Assembly: GCA_002478885.1 (NCBI GenBank)
Contig: DLKC01000083.1
Location: forward strand, 1-64,000
Length of the DNA stretch: 64,000 nt
DNA from: Chitinophagaceae bacterium UBA7600
Lineage (GTDB): Bacteria; Bacteroidota; Bacteroidia; Chitinophagales; Chitinophagaceae
Reading direction: 5' to 3'
Both the position numbers and the translations under genes were made by a program. The notes beneath the pieces are model-generated. The model worked only from the letters and a program-made list of their open reading frames with translations. It searched no databases and was not told the DNA's origin. Shown piece after piece: positions 52,813 through 63,004 of the stretch. Numbering within the stretch: the stretch's first letter is position 1; each line of letters begins with the position of its first letter.

Positions 52813-52903
52813 ACTTTTCTCCAATAAAAAATAATGCCTGTTATTGTTTTAAAATTGATGTGCCACGCGTCCTGCTTTTCATTACGGCTTCACTGCGCGA
52901 TAG

Positions 52904-53057
52904 TACCGGCTAATCCGTCATCGCACACTTAAACTGTTATAACTTTATTCGCCGGGAAAGGCCCGCCAACATCGGGTGCAGCAAAGCTGCTGAATAAAGC
53001 CCCGCAAGTACAAGAGTGCGACGCAAGCAGTACCGAGCAATGCGTTGCAGCCGGGTA
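52904..53057. repeat. Dispersed repeat doublet o/p (inverted pair)
   Basis: Left unit degenerate: TACCGGCT at 52904, core CGTCATCGCACACTTAA at 52916-52932. Right unit: core ACAAGAGTGCGACGCAA at 53010-53026, outer end GCCGGGTA to 53057. It occupies the gap between topoisomerase and glucan synthase genes. Confidence 0.8.
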
Positions 53058-53074
53058 CAAAAGCAACCAAATAA

Positions 53075-56000
53075 TTATTTGTTAAGCGCAGCGCTGAGAT
53101 CGCTTTTCCTGGTTGAAGAAATTTTAGCCGTATTAAAATAGACGGTCACATAGTGTTCTGCCTGGTCATCGTTTAACGTAAGAAATTTTTCGCTGATGCT
53201 AATGCCATCAGCTTCAATCTTTATTGCTTCGCTCGTATTTACGCTGCGAACAAAGTTGATGTGGTACATGCTGCCGCCAAAGCGGTAATGAACTTTAAAA
53301 GACGACCATTCTTCGGGCACACACGGTACAAAACCAAGCTTGTTCCCATTCTTCTGAAGACCGATAAACGACTCGGTGATCAATTGATAAAACCAGCCTG
53401 CAGAACCGGTGTACCAGGTCCATCCGCCACGGCCCGTGTGCGGTGCAAAACCATATACATCGGCAGCGACAACATAAGGTTCCGTTTTATAGCGCGCAAT
53501 GGATGCTTCGTCTTTGCCGTGGTTAACAGGGTTAAGCATTTGCAGGAGTTCCCACGTGCGCCTTGTGTCGCCCATTTTCGCAAACGCCATCACCGTCCAG
53601 ATAGCGGCATGCGTGTATTGCCCGCCGTTTTCCCTGACACCGGGAACATAGCCTTTTATATAACCGGGTTCAATATTGGAGTGATTAAACGGAGGATCGA
53701 GTAACTGGATCAACTGATCGCTTTTTCTTACCAGGAATTTATAAACCGAATCCATTGCAACCTGTGAACGTGTTTGTTCACCTGCACCTGATAACACTGA
53801 CCAGCTTTGCGCAATCGAATCTATTTTGCACTCTTCATTTTTTGAAGAGCCGAGTGCTGTGCCATCGTCAAAAAAGGCGCGAAGGTACCAGTTACCATCC
53901 CACGCACTGCTGCTGATATTCTTTTCAAGATCAACAGCACGGTGCTCACAAAGGCCTGCAAATGCTTCATCGTATTGCAGCCTTGCGATACCGGTAAATT
54001 TTTGAAGCACATCGTACAGGAAAAAGGCAAGCCATACGCTTTCGCCTTTGCCATCTTTGCCTACCATATTCATACCATCGTTCCAGTCTCCTGAGCCTAT
54101 GAGTGGCAGGCCATGCTCCCCAAAACGACAACCAAAATCGATGGCCCGTTTGCAATGTTCGTACAGGTTTGCCTTTTCAGCGGCAATGTTCGGAAGATCG
54201 TAATAAGATTCTTCGTTAGGGTTAACTAACCTGCCTTCGAGAAAGGAAACGGATTCAGCCAGGATGGAATGATCACCTGTAATCAGCACGTATTTGGCCG
54301 TAACAAATGGCAGCCATAAAAAGTCGTCGGAACAATGTGTTCTTACGCCGCGGCCGAGCGGAGGATGCCACCAATGTTGCACATCACCCTCTTTAAACTG
54401 CCGCGATGCAGAACGTATTATCTGTGCGCGGGCCAGCCCGGCATCGGTATAAAGGACAGCCAAAACATCCTGCAATTGATCCCTGAAACCATAAGCGCCA
54501 CCTGACTGATAAAAGCCACTGCGCGCCCAGAGGCGACAGGCAATGGTTTGATAAAGCAACCAGCCATTACTAACCAGGTTCAGCGCCTTGTCCGGTGTTT
54601 CCAACTGGATGGCCGAAAGCGTCTTTCGCCATAACCGGTGCACACTTTCGAGTGCATTCATAGCGGCCTCGGCCCCTTTAAATTGAGTGATTAATTTTAT
54701 TGCCTCGCCTTTGTCAACAGCAGCGCCCATTCGAAAAACGATTTGTTTTTTCTCATCGTGGTAAAGTGTAAATGACACCTGCATGGCAGCGCAGCTATCA
54801 AGACCGGCTCCATATTTTCCCGACAGCCAAGCCTGTTTCATCGCTGCCGGATTTTTGAGCGAATTGTTCCTCCCGATAAACTCGGCGCGATCTGCAGTGA
54901 AGGTTTTATTTGCTTCATCGGTGTCAAAAAAAGCGACCCTGTGTTCAAACTCAAAATTGTAAGGGTTGCAGGCGATCAAAGCACCGGTGTTGTTGTCATG
55001 GTCAGTTACCACATGCATGGCCGATTTCGATCGAAGATCACCAAGCACCCATTCGCTATACCCGGTAAGGGAGATTTTACGCTCCCGGCCGGAAGTATTA
55101 TGAATATTGATGATCACAAATTTTATGGGCTGCTCCGTATCGGTAAAGATCAACGCATCAGACACGATACCGGTTTCGCTGTGCTCAAACACGCTGTAAC
55201 CAAATCCATGTTTCGTAACATAGGCTGTGTTACCCTGTACAGGGAAAGGCATGGGTGACCAGCAATAGCCGGTTTTTTCGTCGCGCAGGTAAAAAGCCTC
55301 CCCTCCAGAATCGGTGACAGGGTCATTGTCCCAGGGGGTTAACCTGAATTCGTGAGCATTCTCAAACCAGGTATATGCCGAGCCCCTTTCTGAAATCACC
55401 GTTCCAAAATTTTTATTGGCGATTATGTTAGCCCACGGCGCCGGGGTAGACCGGCCGTCTGTAACAATAACATATTCGTGACCTTGGTTTGAAAATCCCC
55501 CGAGGCTATTATTAAACGTAAGCTCCGGGTGTATAAACGCTGGTTCGTTAAATGGGACAACAGGCAAAGGAGTAAGATTATTAATGGAGCTCCTGGTACT
55601 GGCTTTTTTATTTAGTTGGTTTAACAAACTGCCTTGCTTGTCAGATATAATCACTCTTGCTACTGTTTGCAATAAAATGCGGTCTTCTGCTGATATCTGA
55701 TCTGCTGGCCGCACGAAAATGCCACCACGTGAATCAGCCGAATTAAAAGTCGACCCTGCAACGATCAGGCTCTGTATCTGGTCTTGCATTACCTGCCTGT
55801 AGCCGCTCTGATCCTCATTCCAGATAAAAAGATCTACAGCAAGGCCTTTCAACTGCCAGTAAGCCCGGGCCTGAATCAGCTGTTTGACAAGATTCATGCT
55901 TTCAGAGGCTGTAATTTGCAACAACACGATCGGAAGGTCGCCTGAAATAGAGTAACTCCATAATGCAGATTGTCCGCGATGGTTCTTCAGGAGTATTTCC

Positions 56001-59000
56001 GGCTGTGCACGCAATTGCTTGTTTGCATAAATGACCGAACCCGCAAGTTTTCCATATAATTGCGCGTCAGCCTCCGAAGCATTGATCTGCCGCAACACAA
56101 CCTGGCTATGTGTCCACGATAATTCAAACGCACGGTCTCTTAAATGGCGGTCCTGGTATTTGTCAATAAGACTCTGGCAGGAATCTCTTGACCCGGCAAT
56201 GCCAAGCATCATGTCCAGCATGATGGTTTCATCTTCTTCAAGTGTAATGTTATACCGCACAGATACGATCGGGTCAAGTACAGACCCCCCGGTATTGGTA
56301 AGCGGTTTTTTACTGTTCATCACCACCGGCTGCTGTATGGAATTACCCCGGCCAATAAAAACATTCCTGTCGGTCTCATAAGAAACTTCGATCGGCTTTC
56401 TATTGTTCAGCTTCATCAGGTGAAACATCCATGGCTGTTGTTCTTCTTTCGAACGGGGCCTCCGTGTGCAAAGGATCGCATGCTGGTCCTGCAGAATTTC
56501 AGTTTCAATAAAAAGATTGCTGAACGCAGGATGTGCTGCATCGGCTAAAGGGTGGGCCAGCACCACCTCGGCATAACTGGTAACATCTATCGCTCTTTTA
56601 CCGCCAGCTTTGTTGGTAATCATTATTCGCCTGATCTCAATATCATCTTCAGGGGAGACGATAATTTCAGTATGTGTTTCAATGTCATTGTCCAGGCGAC
56701 GAAACTCGGCCCTGCCCTGTGAAAAAACGGCTTCGTATTTTTTTGCTTCCGTTAATGTTGGCTGCTGGGCAGTTGACCACGTAACATTGGTTTTAAGGTC
56801 GCGGATAAAACAAAATACACCCCAGTTATCACAGGTAGCATCTTCACGCCATCTCGTTACCGAAAGATCTTTCCATTTGCTGTATCCCCCGCCGGCATTG
56901 GTAACCATTACATGATAATTCCCGTTGGAAAGAAGCTGCAATTCAGGTGTAATTGTATCAGGTCTGTCAATCACCCTCATTTTCGAAACGGTCGGCGAAG
57001 TCGTTATCTCTGCAACATTGGCCGAGCCGGAGTAAAAAGTACCGGCCTTTGGAATTTGTTCCTGCAGCAACAATAACGTTGCCTGGAACCTAAGCTCTGC
57101 CTCAAATCTTTTTTGCATAGGTTGGTTAAGAAGCAAATAGGCAAGCGAAAGAAAGCTCATGCCTAAATGATGCGCCATATATGTTTGAATAAGTATTTGG
57201 CGCTGCCCTCTCGGCAAACGGGAGGCAGTAAAATCAACCGATTCAAAAAAGCCATATTTGCCCTCATAGCCATCTTCACTTAGCCTTTCAAGATTATTGC
57301 AGGAAGCATCGGGATCTATCATTAACGCAAGTGCCGAGGCGTAAGGCGCTACAACAAGATCATCCATCAAACCGCGCTTGAACCCAAGTCCCGGAACGCC
57401 AAAAGCACGATATTGATAATTCAGATTAGCATCGACTACATTATAACAGGATTCTGAAATCCCCCATGGCACGTTGAACTGCCTGCCGTAATCAATTTGC
57501 CTTTTTACTACGCCTTTTCCTGTCTGATCCAGCAATGTGTTATCATAAGATGGCATAACAAGATCGGGCATCAGGTATTCAAACATGGAGCCGCTCCAGG
57601 AAAGCAACACCGGCGTGCCTGCGGCGTTTGTAAGTCGTCTCCCCAATGCAAACCAGTTCTCCTGCGGAACTTTGCCTTGTGCAATGGCAACAAAAGAAGC
57701 AAGCCTCGCCTCGGAAGCAAGAAGATCATAAAAACTTCCGTCGCGCCGGTGGTCTTCAACATTATAACCAATAGCAATGAGGTGCTGTGATTCATCATAC
57801 AAAAAATTGTATTCCATGTTGGAAAATGTTTCGCACAGTGCCACCAGTTCATACAATGTCTGCAATTTCTTCTTTGCTTCGGCACTCGCCGCTGCCATCC
57901 TTTCCTGCAGTTGCATTAACCATTCATCCGTTTTAATATCGTGCCCGTAACCGGGAGTTATCGCATCGAAATCTAGTGCTAGCTGTCCGGCAACAGTGGC
58001 AAGGTCGCGCAGTTGTCTGAACAATTCCGTTTTGCTGACACTTTCCGGGATAACGGTCATGTCTGCCCAAGGAGCCAACAATTTCAACGCTTCAATAGCC
58101 GCCTCTATCTGCTGATCCATCCTTTCCAGCCACCAACACAATTCCTTGTTGCTTGTACAATCGATATTATCCTTTATGGCAAGGAACTGGTTATACAATG
58201 AAGTAATGTGGCCGTATATTTCTATTGGATCGTCAGGACCTTTTTCGGCGGCTGCTTCCAATACCGTCTTTAAGGAAGAGAACAGTTCTTTTTCGTTTGG
58301 CTTTAGCAACTCATCAATGATAATGGCGACATCGAACAAACCCGACATTATTTTTTTGTACGTAAATTTTTCAGTCGATAGGGTGGCCAGGCCTTGTTTA
58401 AGCGTAAGCAGGTGGCCCGCAAGATTGCCGCTGTCTACGGATGATATATATTTTGGCAGCAATGGCTGAAGGGTAACCGTGTCGTACCAGTTATAAAAAT
58501 GGCCGGCATACCTTTCCATTCTTTGCATGGATCGCATGCTGTTTAATGTTCGATCGATCAGTTGTGATGCGGTGATATATCCGAAATCGTATGCGGCCAG
58601 GTTGGCCAGCAGGCAAAGACCGATATTCGTGGGTGATGTGCGATGCGCAAGAATGGTAATCGGGTGCAGTTGAAAATTATCAGGTGGCAACCAGTTGTCT
58701 TCGGGACCTAAAAAATTTTCAAAAAATCCCCAGGTTTTCCTGGATATTTTTCGCAAAAAATAAATTTGCCGGTGATTTAGTTTAGTCTTGCCGGAATCCA
58801 GTGGCCGGCTTAGCCACCATACAATTGCCGGTGATAATATCCATACGAGCAAAAAAAGCAGCGCAATAAACAAAACAAATGGACTGTATAGCACCAGGTA
58901 AGTAAGAACACTAAGGGAAACAACAGGCACAATCCACATCGAAACATAAACCGAAAACAGGTTTTTATATTCACTGCTCTGATCAAAGCCATAAGGATTC

Positions 59001-61807
59001 CATTCCAGGAGTTTTCTTTTTGTTATCAGCATACGCCAGCCCGTTCTAAGGATGGCGTCCAGGCTTATGAACGCCTCATACGGCAAGCAAACCAGTGTAA
59101 ACACAGCCTGCAAAATATTCCGGTAGATCGCTTCGGCAGAATTTTTAAAATGATGTCTTAAACGGGTATCATCAGGTTTTCTGATAAGATCCCAACCGGA
59201 AGCAATCAGCGAGGGAAATAGTACAATTGCAGTAACACATATAGTCCAGAACCACGGTGCACCCAGGCCGGTCCAACCACTCACCAGCAACACTAGAAGG
59301 ACTATAGGTACAAGGCTGCGCCGCAGGTTATCAAATATTTTCCAGCGCGACAATGCAGATACAGGATTTCGGCTTAACCGCCGTTCAAAATCAGGCACAA
59401 ATGGTAAAAACCAATTGGCTATCTGCCAGTCACCACGGATCCACCGGTGGCGCCTGTTCATATCAACCCGGTAGCGCGAGGGGTATTCCTCATAAAGCTG
59501 CACATCACTTGCAAACGCACATCGCGTATACGCACCTTCGAGCAGGTCATGGCTTAATATTTTATTTTCTGGAAACCTGTTACCCAATATCTTTTCAAAC
59601 ACATCCACAGCATAAATCCCCTTTCCTATAAATGATCCCTCGCCAAACAAATCCTGGTACACATTGGAGGTAATACGCGTATATGGATCTATGCCCGAGT
59701 CATTCTCGTGCATACGGGTATAACGAGATCGCTCCGCGCCATGCAGACTAATCGCTATGCGCGGCTGAATAATGCCATAGCCATCGACAATCCTTTGTTG
59801 CTTTTCGTTATAGAGGGCCTGATTGAGCGGGTGTGCCATTATCCCGACAAGTTTCCACGCTGAATCACGCGGCAGCTGCGTATCCGCATCCAGGGTAATA
59901 ACATATTTTACATTGGAATATACCCTTTCTTCCCCCACAATTAACGAAAATCCCTGTTTAACATTTTTTTTTATCAGCCTGTTCAGTTCTGCAAGTTTGC
60001 CCCGCTTGCGCTCCCATCCCATCCACACACCCTCTTTTATATTCCATACCCTGGGCCGTTGAAAAAGAAAAAACAAATCATTGAATTTCCTGCCGTATTT
60101 AGTATTCAGGTCAACAATTCCTTTTAGTGCGAGATTGACCAGATCCTCGTCGTCTGGTGCTGTTGCCGTTTTAGAATCCCTGTAATCGGTGAGCAGGGCA
60201 AAAAAAAGTCTTGGATCACTGTTGGCAAGATAGCGCACTTCAAGGTCATCGATCAGTTGCTCGACCTGCCTGGCATTTACAAGCATGGCCGGCACTACCA
60301 CCATTGTTTGACAGTCATTAGGTATACCCGTAGAATAGTCCATCCTTGGCAGTTGTAGGGGCGCTACAAGAATAGTGGTAATCCAGTTAATGATGGCAAT
60401 AGCAAACTGGCTTGAAGCTATGAGCAGCATCAACAGCAAAAACGGCACCCAGCCAGGTTGCAGGCCATCATTGCTCGCTTTCGCATACAAGAGAAAAGTA
60501 AGCGTCAGCGTTAACAAAAAGCTGCCGGCAACATAAAAAGCCGCCCTGTACCTGCGCAGGAATTTCTTCACAGTTTGCTGTTTCGCCGATGGATTTATCA
60601 CCCGTTTTTCTGTTTCAACACATCCTTTTCCTATGAGGTAATAGCCCACATGCGCTTTTCGCAAATCACCCGGGTCTTTTAAAGCGCTTTGCTTTGCCAG
60701 ATCAATAGCGATGGTTGCTACCTGGCTTTCTGAAAAAGCAGATTGCTTCGCGATTTTTTCGACAACGTGGCGGTAACTATCCCTTGTGTAAAAGTCCATC
60801 TTACTATAGGTACCATGCGGGTCTCCGCGCAACGTTTGTTCAACAACACTCATCGTTTCTACGAATTCCCGCCAGTCCATTTTCGCCAGGAAGCGCAGAC
60901 TGTTAATGCTGTTACTCATCGAAACCTGGTTGGCAGCCTGCTGTTGGTTCTCGAAAAGCATCATTAAGCTAATGTTTGAACCTTTCTCAGCAAGGTGCTG
61001 ATCCAGCCATGACAGCGCCAATGAAATTTCGGACCCCTTCCATTGAAGGCGTTGGGCAAGCGGTGAAACAAATGCACTAACCATAGGCGGATTGGAACGC
61101 GCCATATCTGCGATGATCAGCACAATGTCTTTTGGGTCGTTCTCGGCAACCTGGAGCATTTTATCGGCCCAATAATTTGCAAGTTTTTCGTCAATACGGT
61201 CGATGGCAATTCTCGCCGCCACCCGCCGCAGGTTTTCAAGTAATGCCAGGCGAAGCATAATGGGTATCGCCCAAAGCTCCCCGATAGTGAGCGCATTATT
61301 TTTTTGATAGGCGTCAATATAATTGCTGAGGCTGCCAATATCAACATGTCCGTCGCTGTGTGAAATTATTTCGAGGGCAATATCATACACACGCGGAAGT
61401 CCTGCAGAAGCGCCGTCTGTAAGCCTTGGCAACCCCTTGCTATATCCTTTGGGTAAATATCGCTTGCCGGTATTGATCTGCTCTTCAACCAGATAAAAGT
61501 TATCAAGCAGCCATTCTCCGGCCGGGCTTATTCTTTGCTTTTCTTTTACTGCATCCTGCAACAGTTCCGAAACCCTAATCAACACCTCCTCGTTTTCTGA
61601 CAACCTTTTTAATAATTGCTCCGGGGCCTTGTCGTAATCAAGCCGGTGAACAGAAGCCAGCGATTCAGCGTGTTGACGCATCTGTTCTTTCGTATATAAT
61701 TCAGAACGTAGCGGAGGAGTTTCATCTGCCTCTTTCCGCGAAAAAGATTCCTTCTGAAAATAAACCCTGAGATGGTAAAATAAATCATCAAATGTATTGG
61801 CCTTCAT
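53075..61807 (-). CDS. ndvB: Cyclic beta-1,2-glucan synthase (NdvB/Cgs type)
   Basis: A 2,910-aa inner-membrane enzyme, close to the size of Brucella Cgs. N-terminal cytoplasmic part (~1-410); membrane helices at ~420-440 and ~450-480; GT84 domain ~490-800 with ITLDADTQLPRDSAW (DxD ~637) and RRHRWIRGDWQIANW; more helices at ~830-880 and ~950-1,000; a glycoamylase-like domain ~1,370-1,560 (LLSWSGSMFEYLMP, GISESCYNVVD); two beta-sandwich parts; and a GH94 phosphorylase domain ~2,300-2,860 with GSGDWNDGMNMVG (~2,574) as catalytic acid. In proteobacteria it initiates, elongates, trims and cyclises beta-1,2-glucans. The NdvA-type exporter is not nearby. Confidence 0.93.
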   Translation of the reverse strand: MKANTFDDLFYHLRVYFQKESFSRKEADETPPLRSELYTKEQMRQHAESLASVHRLDYDKAPEQLLKRLSENEEVLIRVSELLQDAVKEKQRISPAGEWLLDNFYLVEEQINTGKRYLPKGYSKGLPRLTDGASAGLPRVYDIALEIISHSDGHVDIGSLSNYIDAYQKNNALTIGELWAIPIMLRLALLENLRRVAARIAIDRIDEKLANYWADKMLQVAENDPKDIVLIIADMARSNPPMVSAFVSPLAQRLQWKGSEISLALSWLDQHLAEKGSNISLMMLFENQQQAANQVSMSNSINSLRFLAKMDWREFVETMSVVEQTLRGDPHGTYSKMDFYTRDSYRHVVEKIAKQSAFSESQVATIAIDLAKQSALKDPGDLRKAHVGYYLIGKGCVETEKRVINPSAKQQTVKKFLRRYRAAFYVAGSFLLTLTLTFLLYAKASNDGLQPGWVPFLLLMLLIASSQFAIAIINWITTILVAPLQLPRMDYSTGIPNDCQTMVVVPAMLVNARQVEQLIDDLEVRYLANSDPRLFFALLTDYRDSKTATAPDDEDLVNLALKGIVDLNTKYGRKFNDLFFLFQRPRVWNIKEGVWMGWERKRGKLAELNRLIKKNVKQGFSLIVGEERVYSNVKYVITLDADTQLPRDSAWKLVGIMAHPLNQALYNEKQQRIVDGYGIIQPRIAISLHGAERSRYTRMHENDSGIDPYTRITSNVYQDLFGEGSFIGKGIYAVDVFEKILGNRFPENKILSHDLLEGAYTRCAFASDVQLYEEYPSRYRVDMNRRHRWIRGDWQIANWFLPFVPDFERRLSRNPVSALSRWKIFDNLRRSLVPIVLLVLLVSGWTGLGAPWFWTICVTAIVLFPSLIASGWDLIRKPDDTRLRHHFKNSAEAIYRNILQAVFTLVCLPYEAFISLDAILRTGWRMLITKRKLLEWNPYGFDQSSEYKNLFSVYVSMWIVPVVSLSVLTYLVLYSPFVLFIALLFLLVWILSPAIVWWLSRPLDSGKTKLNHRQIYFLRKISRKTWGFFENFLGPEDNWLPPDNFQLHPITILAHRTSPTNIGLCLLANLAAYDFGYITASQLIDRTLNSMRSMQRMERYAGHFYNWYDTVTLQPLLPKYISSVDSGNLAGHLLTLKQGLATLSTEKFTYKKIMSGLFDVAIIIDELLKPNEKELFSSLKTVLEAAAEKGPDDPIEIYGHITSLYNQFLAIKDNIDCTSNKELCWWLERMDQQIEAAIEALKLLAPWADMTVIPESVSKTELFRQLRDLATVAGQLALDFDAITPGYGHDIKTDEWLMQLQERMAAASAEAKKKLQTLYELVALCETFSNMEYNFLYDESQHLIAIGYNVEDHRRDGSFYDLLASEARLASFVAIAQGKVPQENWFALGRRLTNAAGTPVLLSWSGSMFEYLMPDLVMPSYDNTLLDQTGKGVVKRQIDYGRQFNVPWGISESCYNVVDANLNYQYRAFGVPGLGFKRGLMDDLVVAPYASALALMIDPDASCNNLERLSEDGYEGKYGFFESVDFTASRLPRGQRQILIQTYMAHHLGMSFLSLAYLLLNQPMQKRFEAELRFQATLLLLQEQIPKAGTFYSGSANVAEITTSPTVSKMRVIDRPDTITPELQLLSNGNYHVMVTNAGGGYSKWKDLSVTRWREDATCDNWGVFCFIRDLKTNVTWSTAQQPTLTEAKKYEAVFSQGRAEFRRLDNDIETHTEIIVSPEDDIEIRRIMITNKAGGKRAIDVTSYAEVVLAHPLADAAHPAFSNLFIETEILQDQHAILCTRRPRSKEEQQPWMFHLMKLNNRKPIEVSYETDRNVFIGRGNSIQQPVVMNSKKPLTNTGGSVLDPIVSVRYNITLEEDETIMLDMMLGIAGSRDSCQSLIDKYQDRHLRDRAFELSWTHSQVVLRQINASEADAQLYGKLAGSVIYANKQLRAQPEILLKNHRGQSALWSYSISGDLPIVLLQITASESMNLVKQLIQARAYWQLKGLAVDLFIWNEDQSGYRQVMQDQIQSLIVAGSTFNSADSRGGIFVRPADQISAEDRILLQTVARVIISDKQGSLLNQLNKKASTRSSINNLTPLPVVPFNEPAFIHPELTFNNSLGGFSNQGHEYVIVTDGRSTPAPWANIIANKNFGTVISERGSAYTWFENAHEFRLTPWDNDPVTDSGGEAFYLRDEKTGYCWSPMPFPVQGNTAYVTKHGFGYSVFEHSETGIVSDALIFTDTEQPIKFVIINIHNTSGRERKISLTGYSEWVLGDLRSKSAMHVVTDHDNNTGALIACNPYNFEFEHRVAFFDTDEANKTFTADRAEFIGRNNSLKNPAAMKQAWLSGKYGAGLDSCAAMQVSFTLYHDEKKQIVFRMGAAVDKGEAIKLITQFKGAEAAMNALESVHRLWRKTLSAIQLETPDKALNLVSNGWLLYQTIACRLWARSGFYQSGGAYGFRDQLQDVLAVLYTDAGLARAQIIRSASRQFKEGDVQHWWHPPLGRGVRTHCSDDFLWLPFVTAKYVLITGDHSILAESVSFLEGRLVNPNEESYYDLPNIAAEKANLYEHCKRAIDFGCRFGEHGLPLIGSGDWNDGMNMVGKDGKGESVWLAFFLYDVLQKFTGIARLQYDEAFAGLCEHRAVDLEKNISSSAWDGNWYLRAFFDDGTALGSSKNEECKIDSIAQSWSVLSGAGEQTRSQVAMDSVYKFLVRKSDQLIQLLDPPFNHSNIEPGYIKGYVPGVRENGGQYTHAAIWTVMAFAKMGDTRRTWELLQMLNPVNHGKDEASIARYKTEPYVVAADVYGFAPHTGRGGWTWYTGSAGWFYQLITESFIGLQKNGNKLGFVPCVPEEWSSFKVHYRFGGSMYHINFVRSVNTSEAIKIEADGISISEKFLTLNDDQAEHYVTVYFNTAKISSTRKSDLSAALNK

Positions 61808-61996
61808 ATGGCAGCTTTTTATGCTTCAATAACTTTAGGCTGGCAGATATATTAAAACAGCCGGCCGCTGTTTGCAGGTCGTAACACCAAGACAGATATT
61901 ATGCCAGACGAAATGCGCCTTATATAGTGACAGCCGCTATTTTATGTTATGGAGGCATGCGATAGAACCTGCGTAATCAATGTTGAACAGTTGAAA

Positions 61997-62013
61997 ATCA
62001 AAATAATTTTGAT
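61997..62013. promoter_or_regulatory. 17-bp palindrome, possible operator
   Basis: ATCAAAATAATTTTGAT is a perfect palindrome about a central base. It overlaps a possible -33 TTTTG box (62007-62011) and a candidate -7 box TTACTTTG lies 20 bp on (62032-62039). It could bind a regulator of the gene at 62218. The remaining part of the 410-bp gap has an 8-bp inverted repeat CTCAACAA/TTGTTGAG (62047-62098). Confidence 0.3.
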
Positions 62014-62217
62014 GCCGAGGAAAAATTCCGTTTACTTTGTAAAACACTCAACAAAATTTATTCTTTACCCCACTTTGAAATTTTCTGCAGTTGTTGAGTT
62101 GATTGATACATCTTTTTAATAATCCTTTTTTTAACGTGCAGTTATTGATGTTAATGCCAGCCTTATTGCGCGCTGGATTAAGAGGCAACTTGTTTTCAAA
62201 AACTTATAAAAACCTTT

Positions 62218-62511
62218 ATGACCGTAAAAATTTTATGCAACAACAAAAAAATATCCGGAAAAGTAGTTTACAATTTTCAGGCCGCTTCTGATATCATCCT
62301 GGTAGAACTGGATGGAGACGGGGTTGGGGAAATCGGGAAAGATATTCTCCTTTATTGGGATGAATACATAGAAAAGTGGTGCTGTGAACAAACTATTGAA
62401 GAAAAATTTCCCGGTGTATTAGCGCAGTTAATGGAAAACCTGGCAACAGTTTTTAAGGACCGCTTGCTCTATTTATCGAAAAACACCGCGCCGGCCGCTA
62501 ACAACCGGTAA
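62218..62511 (+). CDS. Small unknown cytoplasmic protein
   Basis: A 97-aa protein (MTVKILCNNKKISGKVV ... DIILVELDGDGVGEIG ... CCEQTIEEKFPGVL). Mixed alpha/beta with no signal or membrane helix. Not recognised. It stands alone after a long, possibly structured leader. Confidence 0.6.
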   Translation: MTVKILCNNKKISGKVVYNFQAASDIILVELDGDGVGEIGKDILLYWDEYIEKWCCEQTIEEKFPGVLAQLMENLATVFKDRLLYLSKNTAPAANNR

Positions 62512-62579
62512 CACCATTCCGCTCCCTCAGAAAACACTTCTCTTTTTTCAGCCCTAAACGTTTTTATTGCTTTACTAAA

Positions 62580-62625
62580 GCACGTGCGCGACACAATCTT
62601 TCAATGCTATGCAAAAGATGAATCA
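62580..62625 (-). repeat. Degenerate copy r of the dispersed repeat
   Basis: CACGTGCGCGACACAA at 62581-62596 resembles the core with two changes and is followed by CAATGCTATGCAAAA, like copy l. Weak on its own. Confidence 0.35.
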
Positions 62626-62805
62626 CAGGATTGGCTAATCATTTAACCATCCAGGCAAGAGTTATACGGAACCAACGGATCAACTAAATGAAAATATGAA
62701 TTTTTTATGCATCATGCTGTATAACAACAATACTTCAGCGTTCTGTCCATGGCATTCAAATGATTTTACAAAACAAGGTTTAAACAGCTGGTATTGAATT
62801 AAAGA

Positions 62806-62855
62806 ACAGGAGTGCGACGCAACAGTTGATGCCATAAGCAACAATGACCGGCTTA
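62806..62855 (-). repeat. Dispersed intergenic repeat, single copy q
   Basis: Core ACAGGAGTGCGACGCAA at 62806-62822, then TTGATGCCATAAGCAAC and outer ACCGGCTTA to 62855. Lies in the 493-bp gap before the last unknown gene. Confidence 0.75.
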
Positions 62856-62954
62856 CAAATTTTCAAATGGCACGAAAAAACTTCAATTGCAACTCCGGCG
62901 CCCGCTCGCCTTACTTACCTGTGCCGTTTTAATTTCAAAAGCATATAAACAAAA

Positions 62955-62970
62955 TGGCACACTCTTAGCC
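62955..62970 (+). promoter_or_regulatory. Sigma-54-like promoter
   Basis: TGGCACACTCTTAGCC keeps GG and GC ten bases apart as in the -24/-12 consensus, with one mismatch in the TTGC part. The expected start is near 62982, just ahead of the ATG at 63005. An NtrC-type activator is encoded in this window. Confidence 0.35.
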
Positions 62971-63004
62971 TATAGTCCTGTAAAAAGATTTGAGTGTGGC
63001 AGAA

